Shown here: positions 1 to 8,863 of the stretch, piece by piece
Layout of the letters: every line of letters starts with the position of its first letter
Position numbering within the stretch: the first letter of the stretch is position 1
Assembly: GCA_965205255.1 (NCBI GenBank)
Contig: OZ242051.1
Coordinates: 3,038,001 to 3,102,000, forward strand
DNA length: 64,000 nt
Direction of reading: 5' to 3'
Source of the DNA: G965205255 sp965205255
GTDB lineage: Bacteria; Pseudomonadota; Gammaproteobacteria; Pseudomonadales; Endozoicomonadaceae
The notes under the pieces: generated by a model
The model's input: the letters and a program-made list of their open reading frames with translations, nothing else
What the model was told of the DNA's origin: nothing
Databases searched by the model: none
Program-made: the position numbers and the translations under genes

Positions 1-2013
1 ATGGCTCTGGTGCCCATAGTAACTATTCCTGTGTGTATTATTGCCAGTTTTGCGGTAATGGCGCTATTTGGTTTTAGTCTTAATGTTGTTAGTTTGCTTG
101 CACTCGTTTTGGCGATTGGGTTGGTAGTTGACGATGCGATTGTCGTAGTAGAGAACACGCATCGACATATTGAGGAAGGCAAGCCACCATTTATGGCTGC
201 TATTGTCAGCGCCAAGGAATTGATTTTTGCTATCATTGCCATGACATTAACGCTTGTTGCCGTTTATATTCCTATTGGCATGGCGCATGGCTTTACTGCA
301 ACAGTTTTTCGCGAATTTTCATTTACTCTTGCTGGAGCAGTCATAATTTCTGGTTTTGTAGCACTAACATTGTCGCCTATGATGTGTGCTTACATACTTA
401 AGCCAGTACAGCGTCGACCAGGTCTTTCTTCAAGTCTGGAACGAGGGATAGAGTCACTTAGTAAGATGTACCATCGTTTTTTAAGTCAGGTTCTTGAAAG
501 AAGAGTCTGGGTGTTGGTGTGTGTTATGATTTGTATTTTAATTGGTCTTGTTATTTACAAAGTGATCGGTCGTGAACTGGTGCCAAAAGAAGATATAGGG
601 TATGTGGAAACCAATATTAATTTACCGCCATCTGTTAACCAGAACTATATCAATAAAAACATGGAGGTTCTTGATAAAAAACTGCTGGTTGAAAAGGACT
701 TTCAGAATATAATGTCTTTTTACGTTTCTGGACCAACCAATTTTATTACAATGAAACCCTGGAATAAAAGGAAGCAGAGTGCTCAAACTCTGGTTAAGCA
801 ATTAGGACCAAAATTAGATAGTGCTGTGCCCGGCTTTACTGTTTCATTGTCGTTGCCAGACCCTGTTGATTATGGCACGGGTAATACAGGCTTTGTATTA
901 AATTTACTGACGTTAGACCAAAGTGCTACGCCTGTTGAACTGAAAGCACTTAGCGATAAAGTGGTAGCTGCGCTCAATAAGTATCCGGGGCTGGCTAATG
1001 TCAAGAGTTCACTGGTTTACAATACACAACAATTACAGTTTAGTGTTAAGCGGGATTTAGCAGCTAAGCTGGGGGTAAGTCTTTCAGATATTCAGGATAG
1101 TTTGAATGTTATGATGGGTGGAGCGCCGAGTGTTACTAAAATAAAGACAGCAGATGGTGCAAGCTATGATGTCAGGGCTCAGCTTAACAAAAAATATTTA
1201 GGTAATTTTGATGTTATGAGCAATATTTATGTGAAGGCAACAGCTGACCCAGATAAACCAACAATGGTTCCTTTGTCCGAATTGCTCAGTATTGAGCACA
1301 AAACCAATACTTCCGGTATTCAAACTTACAAACGTGAAAGATCAGCAACAATCACAGCTACTATTTTGCCTGGTTTTTCTCTCAGTAGTATAGAAAATTC
1401 GGTGAACAAACTTGTGAGTCCAATGTTAAAACCACAACAGACAATGAATTATGCAGGGGCTGTTGAGCAGATGAATGCTTCACAGTCGAGTACAGGTTTT
1501 CTGTTTATGTTGGCAATTGTTTTTATTTATTTAATTCTTGCTGCTCAGTTTGAAAGTTTTATTGATCCTTTTGTTATTATGCTGACAGTTCCTTTGACTA
1601 TTGTTGGTGCACTGTTAGCTTTGTGGATGGTCGGTGGTACGCTGAATGTTTATTCAAATATTGGTCTGGTGACATTGATTGGACTGGTGACTAAGCATGG
1701 GATTTTAATTGTACAATTTGCCAATAAATTAGTAGAGCAAGGTAAAAATATTAAAGAAGCCGTGCTTGCTGCAGCAGAAACCCGACTAAGGCCTATTTTA
1801 ATGACAAGCCTTGCCATGATTTTTGGTGTATTACCTTTAGTGTTTGCATCAGGTCCGGGTTCCATTGGTCGATTTAATATTGGGTTGGTGTTGGCTGGTG
1901 GTTTGATTTTAGGTACATTGTTTTCTTTGTTCATCGTTCCTGTTGCATATCTGACATTTACGAAATATCGTTCAAGTGATGCTTTGAGAACAGTTTTTAA
2001 AAAAAATGACTAA
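1..2013 (+). CDS. RND multidrug efflux permease (inner-membrane pump), 5' end outside window
   Basis: C-terminal 670 residues of an AcrB/MexB-type (HAE-1) proton-driven drug exporter of the inner membrane. The in-frame ATG at base 1 is not the real start: GLVVDDAIVVVEN (residues 41-53) aligns with the AcrB segment holding the proton-relay pair Asp407/Asp408, so about 360 residues lie upstream. Several hydrophobic spans follow, then a large periplasmic region (about residues 195-495), then the last membrane bundle. VTKHGILIVQF keeps the lysine equivalent to AcrB Lys940. The C-terminus is short and charged and ends in KKND. The adaptor and N-terminal part should be to the left. A TolC-like gene is present at 55-56.7 kb, but nothing links the two directly. 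Family assignment is firm; substrate is unknown. Confidence 0.93.
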   Translation: MALVPIVTIPVCIIASFAVMALFGFSLNVVSLLALVLAIGLVVDDAIVVVENTHRHIEEGKPPFMAAIVSAKELIFAIIAMTLTLVAVYIPIGMAHGFTATVFREFSFTLAGAVIISGFVALTLSPMMCAYILKPVQRRPGLSSSLERGIESLSKMYHRFLSQVLERRVWVLVCVMICILIGLVIYKVIGRELVPKEDIGYVETNINLPPSVNQNYINKNMEVLDKKLLVEKDFQNIMSFYVSGPTNFITMKPWNKRKQSAQTLVKQLGPKLDSAVPGFTVSLSLPDPVDYGTGNTGFVLNLLTLDQSATPVELKALSDKVVAALNKYPGLANVKSSLVYNTQQLQFSVKRDLAAKLGVSLSDIQDSLNVMMGGAPSVTKIKTADGASYDVRAQLNKKYLGNFDVMSNIYVKATADPDKPTMVPLSELLSIEHKTNTSGIQTYKRERSATITATILPGFSLSSIENSVNKLVSPMLKPQQTMNYAGAVEQMNASQSSTGFLFMLAIVFIYLILAAQFESFIDPFVIMLTVPLTIVGALLALWMVGGTLNVYSNIGLVTLIGLVTKHGILIVQFANKLVEQGKNIKEAVLAAAETRLRPILMTSLAMIFGVLPLVFASGPGSIGRFNIGLVLAGGLILGTLFSLFIVPVAYLTFTKYRSSDALRTVFKKND

Positions 2014-2364
2014 AATAAAGCAGTATTAATTTTTTATATTACTTATTAATGAATATTTGTCTCTTGGTGGTGGGTTTATTTTGTATGCTCATTGTTTCTC
2101 TGATATATTGCATGGTGTTGGTTTTTTCACTTGCAATGGTGTACTTCTAAAATATGAAAAATGGGCATGGCTATTATTTTTTATCTGCGATTTTCTGTTT
2201 TGTATGCAAAAAAAGTGATTTTATTTAAGTTGGTTTTTAGAAGTTTACCAAAGAAGTATGCCGAATTAGCCGAGCTCTGAAGTTGAGTTCTCGGGTGTGA
2301 TTTAGTTGAAAATTATAGCAATTTTCTGGCTGATAGGTGTTTAGCGCGAGTTGAGGAGGTTTAT
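2014..2364. other. Intergenic region before the trb cluster
   Basis: About 350 AT-rich bases between the RND gene and the first type IV secretion gene. I see no convincing ORF, RNA gene or strong intrinsic terminator. A strong ribosome binding site (GAGGAGG, 2353-2359) at the right edge serves the GTG start at 2365. The promoter of the secretion cluster is probably in here, but no clear -35/-10 pair stands out. Confidence 0.5.
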
Positions 2365-2664
2365 GTGAAAAAAATATTTTTTCGTTTTGTAACTTTGTTT
2401 GTATACTTGGTATCCATTCCTTATGTATTTGCAGATGGGGGTATTATGCCTTGGGAAACACCTTTGCAGAGGGTAGTAGACTCTTTAACAGGTCCCGTCG
2501 CAAAAATGGTAGGTGTTATTGTTATTGTTATTGCTGGGCTTGGAATTGCTATGGGTGAGGCAGGAAGTGGTGTACGTAAACTGTTCCAAGTTGTTTTGGG
2601 GTTAGGTATAGCATTCTCGGCTGCCTCGATTATTACCAGTGTTTTTCATGCCGGTGGTTCGTGA
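2365..2664 (+). CDS. trbC: TrbC/VirB2-type pilin of a type IV secretion system
   Basis: 99-residue prepilin. It has an N-terminal signal peptide (about residues 1-23, ending VFA before DGG), the MPWETPL motif common in TrbC/VirB2 pilins, and two hydrophobic helices (about 45-65 and 72-95) separated by a short charged loop with GSGVRK. It should form the major pilus subunit. The start is GTG at 2365 with GAGGAGG five bases upstream; the overlapping ATG at 2363 is followed at once by a stop. First gene of a same-strand cluster in the order virB2-B3-B4-x-B8-B9-B10. Length and topology are normal for the family. Confidence 0.88.
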   Translation: MKKIFFRFVTLFVYLVSIPYVFADGGIMPWETPLQRVVDSLTGPVAKMVGVIVIVIAGLGIAMGEAGSGVRKLFQVVLGLGIAFSAASIITSVFHAGGS

Positions 2665-2708
2665 GTACGGAGTAGTACTTGTTATGATTTTTGATATGAG
2701 GTTATAGC

Positions 2709-2954
2709 ATGCGTGGTGAGATAACAATTCATCATTCATTAATTTTACCAATGTTGATTTTTGGTGTCCCTCGAGGAATAGCTATAGGTAATGGAACGTT
2801 GGCTGCTGCAACAGTATTGGGGTTGCACACACTGTGGCTTGTTCCTGTTTGCATTTTGGTTCATGTTATTTTTGTGATTCTTACAAAAAAGGATACAGCA
2901 ATGTTTCAGGTGCTTATAAGGCATCTCAAGCAAAAGAGTTATTATGGGCTATAA
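2709..2954 (+). CDS. trbD: TrbD/VirB3-like inner-membrane protein of the type IV secretion system
   Basis: 81 residues. The segment GVPRGIAIGNGTLAAA (about 19-34) matches the TrbD/VirB3 signature of a PR motif followed by a glycine/alanine-rich membrane span. A second hydrophobic stretch (about 42-58) follows, and the tail around TKKDTAMFQVLIRHL corresponds to the usual KDP-F-R-hl motif. VirB3 works with the VirB4 ATPase, and the VirB4 gene follows directly. Position between virB2 and virB4 supports the call. Confidence 0.82.
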   Translation: MRGEITIHHSLILPMLIFGVPRGIAIGNGTLAAATVLGLHTLWLVPVCILVHVIFVILTKKDTAMFQVLIRHLKQKSYYGL

Positions 2955-3087
2955 CTTGTGTACCGTATCGATGCTAGGAAATTTTCATTAATCCTAAGCG
3001 TGGATTAGCAGATGTGGCAAAGTTGGTATGCATAATCTTAGTTTTCTTGTAATTAGTAGCAGATGGCAGTAGTGTAATTCGTTGTAT

Positions 3088-5559
3088 ATGTTTGGTGCAC
3101 AAAAAAAAACAGTATCTAATCAAGGGCGCATATCTGATGTTATGCCGTGGGCTGTTCTTGTTGCTCAGGGGGTTATCCTTAATAAGGATGGTTCTCTTCA
3201 GCAGACTTTGTCTTTTCGCGGCCCCGATTTTTCTTCATCTTCTTCAGAACACCTTATTCAAGTATGCGCGCGGCTGAATAATGCCTGCAAACGTTTTGGC
3301 TCTGGTTGGGTGATGTATATCGAGGCATCTAGGCGAAGAGAAGAAGCCTATCTTGAAGAATGTGAGTTTCCTGACCCAGTTAGTCAGCTCATTGAAGAGG
3401 AGAGGCGTGACTTTTTTAAAGCTAGTCAGCAGACTTATAGTAGTCACTATTATTTTACCTTGCAGTTTCTTCCACCAGAAGAAAGTACGAGACGTGCGAG
3501 CGACTGGTTTATCAATAAAAATTACGGGGTTGAAACAGCCTACAGCGAGTACTTGAAACAGTTTCAAAGTCATACAAAATTGCTTTACAATCTTCTGTCT
3601 GAGTTTATGTATGACGTAACAATGCTTGACGACGATGAAACGCTTACATATCTTCATCAATGTATTTCTGATAAAAATCACCCTGTTTTAGCCCCTGAGT
3701 CTCCTACATATCTTGATACCCTTTTATGTGATAGTCCACTACAGAATGGATTTACATTAAAACTTGGAAATGCCTGGTTAAAAACATTGTCATTAACTGG
3801 GTTCCCTTCAGCATCTATGCCAGCGTTACTAGAACAACTAAATGCCTTGCCGGTAGAATATCGTTGGGTCACACGTTATATACCTATGGATAAGCTGGAA
3901 GCTGAGCAGGTATTAAAAGGTTACCGTCGTCGTTGGTTTGCCAAACGAAAAAGTGCGCTTTCCATGTTGATGGAAGTTTTTTCCAAAAATGAAAGTGCAC
4001 TACAGGATAATGCTGCTGTCCGAAATTCAAAAGATGCTGATGAGGCTATGCAGGAACTGGCTGCAGATTATGTCAGTTACGGGTATTTTACTGCAACGAT
4101 AACACTTATCAATAATGATCAGGCTGAGCTCGAAACGGTAGCTCAGGAAGTAGAGCGAGTTGTTAACGGATTAGGTTTTATCACCCTGCGCGAAAATGTT
4201 AATGCTTTAGAAGCCTGGCTTTCTTCTATTCCGGGTCAGGCATATGCAAATGTGCGTGCGCCATTGCTTCACAGTTTGAATGTTTGTCACCTTTTGCCAT
4301 TATCGGCTCCATGGGCCGGAGAAACAACCAATGAACACCTGAAGGGTTCTGCCATGATGATGGCTCATACAAGAGGCGCTTCTCCTTTTTACTTTAACAA
4401 TCATGTAAATGATGTTGGACATCAGCTGATTATCGGGCCAACCGGTAGTGGTAAATCCGTTTTTCTAAATATTATGGCGTTACAGTTTCTGCGTTATAAG
4501 GATGCACAAGTATTTATTTTTGATAAAGGACTCAGCTCGCTGATATCCACTTTGTCTGTCGGGGGGAAATTATATTCACTTAGTGGTGATTCCAGTGGGC
4601 TAAAGTTTCAGCCCCTTGCGCATATTAACGATCCTGAAGAACAGTTGTGGGCTCAGGAGTGGCTGGCAGGTTTGTGTGGTCACGAAGACCAGGTTTCTGC
4701 TGAAGAAAGAGAACAGTTATGGGAAGCTCTCGAGTTATTGAAAGGGCTGCCTTTTGAATACAGAAGTATGACAAGTTACCAAACGTTGCTACAAGATGAA
4801 CGATTACAGAAACTACTGTTACCTTATACTCTTGATGGACCTTTTGGCAGTATGTTTGATGGTCAGTTCAAGCAATTGGATGAAAGTAACTGGCTTTGTT
4901 TTGAAATGGAACGTTTAATGGAGCAGCCCCAAGCTCTAGCACCTATGTTAATGTATCTCTTTCATTTAATTGAAAAACGTTTTACCGGAAAACCAACTTT
5001 ACTAATATTGGATGAAGCTTGGCTTTTTCTCGATCACCCACTGTTTTCACAGCGTATCCGAGAGTGGTTAAAAACATTACGCAAGAAAAATGTATCTGTG
5101 ATTTTTTCAACACAATCCATTGCGGATTTGACAGAAAGTGATATAACAACTTCATTGTTGGAGTCTTGCCCGTCCCGTGTTTTTTTACCCAATAGTCGTG
5201 CGATAGAGCCGAGCCTTTTTCAAATTTATGAGTCATTAGGATTAAGTGATCAGCAGATAAACCTGATAGCCAGTGCTTCACCACGACAAGATTATTACTA
5301 TCAGTCTTCAATAGGTAACGCTTTATTCAATCTTCAGTTGGGTCCGATAGGGTTAGCTTTTGCTGATGCAGGAGGATCTAGAAAGAAAAAACTGATAAAT
5401 CAGTTGTATGAAAAATATGGCTACCCTGCTTTTATTCCCTTTTATTTACAGGCGCAAGGGATAGAGGAGCCTGCAGCTATTTTCAAAGATGAAATTGAGT
5501 CATTTTCCATTGCAAAAGGGGATGAAGTAGTAGTTCTTGACGATGGAGTGGTGCTGTGA
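3088..5559 (+). CDS. trbE: TrbE/VirB4 ATPase of the type IV secretion system
   Basis: About 823 residues, the usual size of TrbE/VirB4, the cytoplasmic hexameric ATPase that powers pilus assembly and substrate transfer. The N-terminal half is the CagE/TrbE-VirB domain. Counting from the upstream TTG, the C-terminal half has Walker A GPTGSGKS at residues 452-459 and Walker B LLILDEAW with Asp644/Glu645. STQSIADL lies about 40 residues later, as in VirB4. An in-frame TTG at 3082 could extend the protein by two residues; neither start has a clear Shine-Dalgarno, and I prefer the ATG. The stop overlaps the GTG start of the next gene, so translation is probably coupled. Confidence 0.94.
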   Translation: MFGAQKKTVSNQGRISDVMPWAVLVAQGVILNKDGSLQQTLSFRGPDFSSSSSEHLIQVCARLNNACKRFGSGWVMYIEASRRREEAYLEECEFPDPVSQLIEEERRDFFKASQQTYSSHYYFTLQFLPPEESTRRASDWFINKNYGVETAYSEYLKQFQSHTKLLYNLLSEFMYDVTMLDDDETLTYLHQCISDKNHPVLAPESPTYLDTLLCDSPLQNGFTLKLGNAWLKTLSLTGFPSASMPALLEQLNALPVEYRWVTRYIPMDKLEAEQVLKGYRRRWFAKRKSALSMLMEVFSKNESALQDNAAVRNSKDADEAMQELAADYVSYGYFTATITLINNDQAELETVAQEVERVVNGLGFITLRENVNALEAWLSSIPGQAYANVRAPLLHSLNVCHLLPLSAPWAGETTNEHLKGSAMMMAHTRGASPFYFNNHVNDVGHQLIIGPTGSGKSVFLNIMALQFLRYKDAQVFIFDKGLSSLISTLSVGGKLYSLSGDSSGLKFQPLAHINDPEEQLWAQEWLAGLCGHEDQVSAEEREQLWEALELLKGLPFEYRSMTSYQTLLQDERLQKLLLPYTLDGPFGSMFDGQFKQLDESNWLCFEMERLMEQPQALAPMLMYLFHLIEKRFTGKPTLLILDEAWLFLDHPLFSQRIREWLKTLRKKNVSVIFSTQSIADLTESDITTSLLESCPSRVFLPNSRAIEPSLFQIYESLGLSDQQINLIASASPRQDYYYQSSIGNALFNLQLGPIGLAFADAGGSRKKKLINQLYEKYGYPAFIPFYLQAQGIEEPAAIFKDEIESFSIAKGDEVVVLDDGVVL

Positions 5560-5900
5560 GAAAAAAAACAGGCCGAATAGATTACAGTAGTGGGTGTGAG
5601 CCGCTTCATCCATTCTATACTGGTAAATCATCTCAGCCACGAAAAATGATTATTGATTATTATAAAATTACTTCACGCTGGAAATTAATCACAAAAGTTA
5701 TTTTTATTATTATTATATGTAATACGCTGATGAGTTTTTTACTTTTATCAAAAAAGTCTCCTGTATTGTTTATAGATACTGTATTAAATACTGGTGAGTT
5801 TTATGAAAAAGGTGTATTCAATCAGAAGCCACTAGATAAGCATCAGTCTTTGAGGCTATTGCATAAGCATTCTGATTCCGAAAAGGTTAAAGAGAAATAA
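5556..5900 (+). CDS. Small single-pass membrane protein inside the trb cluster, unknown
   Basis: 114 residues starting at a GTG that overlaps the trbE stop. A basic N-terminal part (about 1-46) is followed by one hydrophobic helix (about 47-65) and a charged tail, which suggests a cytoplasm-in/periplasm-out bitopic protein. I do not recognise a family. The position between VirB4 and VirB8 genes and the tight overlap argue that it is a real gene of the operon. It could be a reduced VirB8-like or TrbJ/TrbH-position protein, but no motif supports this. Confidence 0.6.
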   Translation: MRKKTGRIDYSSGCEPLHPFYTGKSSQPRKMIIDYYKITSRWKLITKVIFIIIICNTLMSFLLLSKKSPVLFIDTVLNTGEFYEKGVFNQKPLDKHQSLRLLHKHSDSEKVKEK

Positions 5901-5903
5901 TTT

Positions 5904-6554
5904 ATGAGTAAGAGTGAAATTTATCAGGCTTCTTTTGCTATGCCTGATAAAGACCTGAAGCTGGTACAAAAACAACTTAAGTCTTGGCGGTTGATGGCGT
6001 TGCTCTGTCTGGTTGTTGTGTTGGTGCAATGTGGGCTTATTGCTTACATAGTTACTTCTCAAACAGAATACGTTTATGTGGCTAAAGTTAAGGCGGGCGA
6101 AAGCATTCAGAATGTTGTGCCTGTCGGGCAGTCTGTTACTCCAAATGAGAAAGAAAAGTTAGCTTTTGCTCGTGGTTATATTAGTAGGTTAATGACGTTG
6201 TCACTTGATCCGGTAGTTGTTCGAAGTAACTGGATGGAAAACTACGACTTTTCAGGAGCTTCAGCAAAAAAATATCTGAGCCATTTTATTCAGTCGAATA
6301 ACCTAGTGGATAACATTGGGAAAAAGAGCCAGCAGATGTATATTCGAACATTTAACAAATTAAGTGGTAATAGTTATCAGTTTACTTGGGATACACAAAG
6401 CTATGATGATCAGGGTAAAAAAATAAAAAAACAATCGTGGAGTGGTGTTTTTACATTGTCTGTGAAGAGTGGTAAGCGTTCAGGTATGAGTGAACTTATT
6501 AATCCATTTGATTTACAGGTGGAATCTTTTTCTTTGAATAAATTAGGTGGTTGA
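5904..6554 (+). CDS. trbF: TrbF/VirB8-like inner-membrane component of the type IV secretion system
   Basis: 216 residues. A cytoplasmic N-terminus (1-28) and one membrane helix (about 29-51) are followed by a periplasmic VirB8 domain (about 75-215). The segment around FARGYISRLMTLSLDPVVVRSNW fits the TrbF family. VirB8 bridges the inner-membrane complex and the VirB9/B10 core and dimerises through its periplasmic domain. ATG start three bases after the previous stop; the 3' end overlaps the next start. Confidence 0.87.
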   Translation: MSKSEIYQASFAMPDKDLKLVQKQLKSWRLMALLCLVVVLVQCGLIAYIVTSQTEYVYVAKVKAGESIQNVVPVGQSVTPNEKEKLAFARGYISRLMTLSLDPVVVRSNWMENYDFSGASAKKYLSHFIQSNNLVDNIGKKSQQMYIRTFNKLSGNSYQFTWDTQSYDDQGKKIKKQSWSGVFTLSVKSGKRSGMSELINPFDLQVESFSLNKLGG

Positions 6555-7626
6555 CAGCGTGTTGAGATCCATATCAAATTTGTTATGCAAATGTTTTACA
6601 ATATTGTTGTCGTTAACATTAGTGGGTTGTGCAACAAAATGGACAGAAGATAAACATTCGGCAGGTTCAGATACCCCTGTTTTAACGAAAAGCAATACTG
6701 TTGTGCTAAATGGCAAACAGGGTCAGTCTGTTCAGGAAAATAACAATGTTATTTCTTATCGGTATCTTCCAGTTCCAATACCTGGACAGTTAATGCCAAT
6801 GCCCACTTTTAATGAGACAAAAAAAAATGAAAACAAAGCGCAATCAGCTGAAGATATAGTAAAAAGTGCGAATAAAAAAGCACTAATGATGCCAGAAAAA
6901 GCCCGTTTTTTTAATTCTATACAGACTTATCCTTTCATAAAGGGTGCGCTTTATACAATTCTAACCTCTCCCGGAAAAATCACGGATATAGAATTTGAGT
7001 CTGGCGAAAAGTTGCTGAATATAGCAACTGCCGACAGTGCAAACTGGCAGGTACAAACATCGCCTAGTGGCTCTGAAAAAAATCAAGTAGAACATCTTTT
7101 AATTAAGCCTATGGTGTCTAACGCGACAGATAATTCTATTGTAGTTTTGACAGACAAGAGAACTTATCATTTATATCTGAAGATGACAGATAATGGAACA
7201 TTTATGGTTTCAGCTAAATGGCAATATCCGAATGAAGATGGTTCAATGTTTGTCAAACAATCTAAAAAAAATAAAAATGCAGGTTCAAATCTCAATTTCG
7301 CTGACCCGGCTGATATGATGTTTGACTACCATTGGCGGTCAAAGAATTCTGAAAAGCCGGAGTGGTATCCTGTTCGCATTTTTCATGACAATACTAGAAC
7401 GTATATTCAGTATCCCAAAGGCTTTAATAATCAGACGGAACTTCCAATATTGTACATTCCCGATGGAAATGGTGATTATAGTACTATGACAAACTGGCGT
7501 CTTGATCATGCAAAAAATCTATTGATTGTTGATGGCGTATTGAAAGAGGCAATGCTAAAAACGGGGTCAGTTAAAGGTAAGCAGTTTATTGTTGTTATAA
7601 GGAAGACAGCTGATGAAAAATCTTGA
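6547..7626 (+). CDS. trbG: TrbG/VirB9-like outer-membrane core lipoprotein
   Basis: About 359 residues. The N-terminus is a lipoprotein signal with lipobox LVGC, giving Cys28 as the likely lipidated residue. A low-complexity linker (about 30-110) is followed by the VirB9/TrbG/CagX domain: YPFIKGALYTILTSPGKITD, then NWQV, then VLTDKRTYHLYL. It should form the outer-membrane ring with VirB10. The start overlaps trbF; GTG at 6547 or GTG at 6559 are both possible. A lipidated VirB9-like protein stands in for the small VirB7 lipoprotein, which is absent from the cluster. Confidence 0.87.
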   Translation: MVDSVLRSISNLLCKCFTILLSLTLVGCATKWTEDKHSAGSDTPVLTKSNTVVLNGKQGQSVQENNNVISYRYLPVPIPGQLMPMPTFNETKKNENKAQSAEDIVKSANKKALMMPEKARFFNSIQTYPFIKGALYTILTSPGKITDIEFESGEKLLNIATADSANWQVQTSPSGSEKNQVEHLLIKPMVSNATDNSIVVLTDKRTYHLYLKMTDNGTFMVSAKWQYPNEDGSMFVKQSKKNKNAGSNLNFADPADMMFDYHWRSKNSEKPEWYPVRIFHDNTRTYIQYPKGFNNQTELPILYIPDGNGDYSTMTNWRLDHAKNLLIVDGVLKEAMLKTGSVKGKQFIVVIRKTADEKS

Positions 7627-8809
7627 TAAAGCTTCTTCAAAAAAAGCACCTGGAATAAATAAGCCAATGGTTATTGGTTTGTTTGCATTTTGCCTTGTAG
7701 TGTTTGTTTGGGCTGTTTTTCAGGGGTTGTCACCCAACCAGAAAAAGCATAAGACTGGTAATATTGCTGCCTCTAATGGTGATATTGTTTCAACGGGAAA
7801 ATCAATTGAGAAGTTGCCGGAAACTTATAGTGACAGTCGTTTTGCTAATTTTCGGCAAGCCCCTCCACCGAAGATGGTTCAGGATAATTCGCAGTTGGAC
7901 TCGCTAAAAAATCAGCTTTCATCACTTGAAGGTAATTATCAGCAGTTGCAAAATCAGTTGACAAGACTGCAGAAAAAACCACAGCCTGAACCTATAATGA
8001 TTCCCAAAAAAAACACAGAACTATCTGAGTCAGAAAAAGAACGGGCCATGCAAAGTCCTATATTAATTCCGATTTCAACAGGTTATCAGCCTTATAATAA
8101 AACTACAGCGCAAAAAGATAAGAAAGATGCTAGTGATCAGAATGATGATACTGAAACAGCCACGGTTAAGTATCCTAAATCTCAAAATGAACTGATGGCA
8201 GGTTCAAGTATTCCCGCTGTACTGCAAACACAGGTGGTATCTGATGTACCTGGCACTGTCATTGGTATTGTGCGTCAAAATGTGTATGATTCATTGCACG
8301 GTAAGAATATTCTTGTTCCTAAAGGTACGCGGTTAATTGGTTCATATACATCAAATGTTTCTTATGGACAGGAATCACTGCAGATTGCTTTTACTCGGCT
8401 GATACGTCCGGATGGTAGTTCTATTGATTTAAGTAAATTCCCTGGTACAAGTCCACTTGGTACATCTGGTATGGGAGAAGAGGTCAACAATCACTGGGGT
8501 GCAGTTTTTGGTTCAGCATTGTTATCATCGGTATTTAGTATACCATCAATTCTTGCCAGCAACAGTGGTAATGTGTATCCACCATATCCTTACCCATCTC
8601 CTTCAGGTGGTTATTATCCCACACCAAGTGCTGGAACTTCGGCAAAGAGTGCAGCACTGCAATCTATCGGTCAGACCGCCTCAGAAGTAGGCTCGCGTAT
8701 TAGTAGTCGTGCCTTGGGTTTAAAACCAACAGTGCTGATTAATCCGGGTTATACATTTAGTGTTTTAGTGACGAAAGATCTGGCACTTCCTCCGTATACT
8801 GGAAGTTAA
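7613..8809 (+). CDS. trbI: TrbI/VirB10-like core scaffold protein
   Basis: 398 residues. A cytoplasmic N-terminus is followed by one membrane helix (about 21-40). A periplasmic coiled coil (about 96-125) and a charged linker lead to the TrbI/VirB10 C-terminal domain (about 195-398). That domain contains PAVLQTQVVSDVPGTVIG, PKGTRLIGSY and LINPGYTFSVLVTKDL, characteristic of the family. VirB10 spans both membranes and gates the channel. The gene overlaps trbG by 14 bases and is the last of the cluster, ending just before a strong terminator. A tyrosine/proline/glycine-rich stretch (about 321-340) sits in the antenna-loop region. Confidence 0.93.
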   Translation: MKNLDKASSKKAPGINKPMVIGLFAFCLVVFVWAVFQGLSPNQKKHKTGNIAASNGDIVSTGKSIEKLPETYSDSRFANFRQAPPPKMVQDNSQLDSLKNQLSSLEGNYQQLQNQLTRLQKKPQPEPIMIPKKNTELSESEKERAMQSPILIPISTGYQPYNKTTAQKDKKDASDQNDDTETATVKYPKSQNELMAGSSIPAVLQTQVVSDVPGTVIGIVRQNVYDSLHGKNILVPKGTRLIGSYTSNVSYGQESLQIAFTRLIRPDGSSIDLSKFPGTSPLGTSGMGEEVNNHWGAVFGSALLSSVFSIPSILASNSGNVYPPYPYPSPSGGYYPTPSAGTSAKSAALQSIGQTASEVGSRISSRALGLKPTVLINPGYTFSVLVTKDLALPPYTGS

Positions 8810-8813
8810 TAAA

Positions 8814-8856
8814 TACGCGATAAAAAAACAAATGGAATTGGTTTTTTTATCGCGTA
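8814..8856. terminator. Perfect bidirectional intrinsic terminator between trbI and acsA
   Basis: A 16-bp perfect inverted repeat (8814-8829 and 8841-8856) with an 11-base loop. The arms carry CGCGAT followed by runs of seven A or seven T, so both strands give a GC-containing stem with a U-rich side. It lies between two convergent genes and should end transcripts from both. Confidence 0.88.
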
Positions 8857-8863
8857 GCTCTGA

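Noticed and set aside
1..3. ATG at the first base as the start of the RND gene
   Set aside because: It is an internal methionine; alignment with AcrB shows about 360 residues missing upstream.
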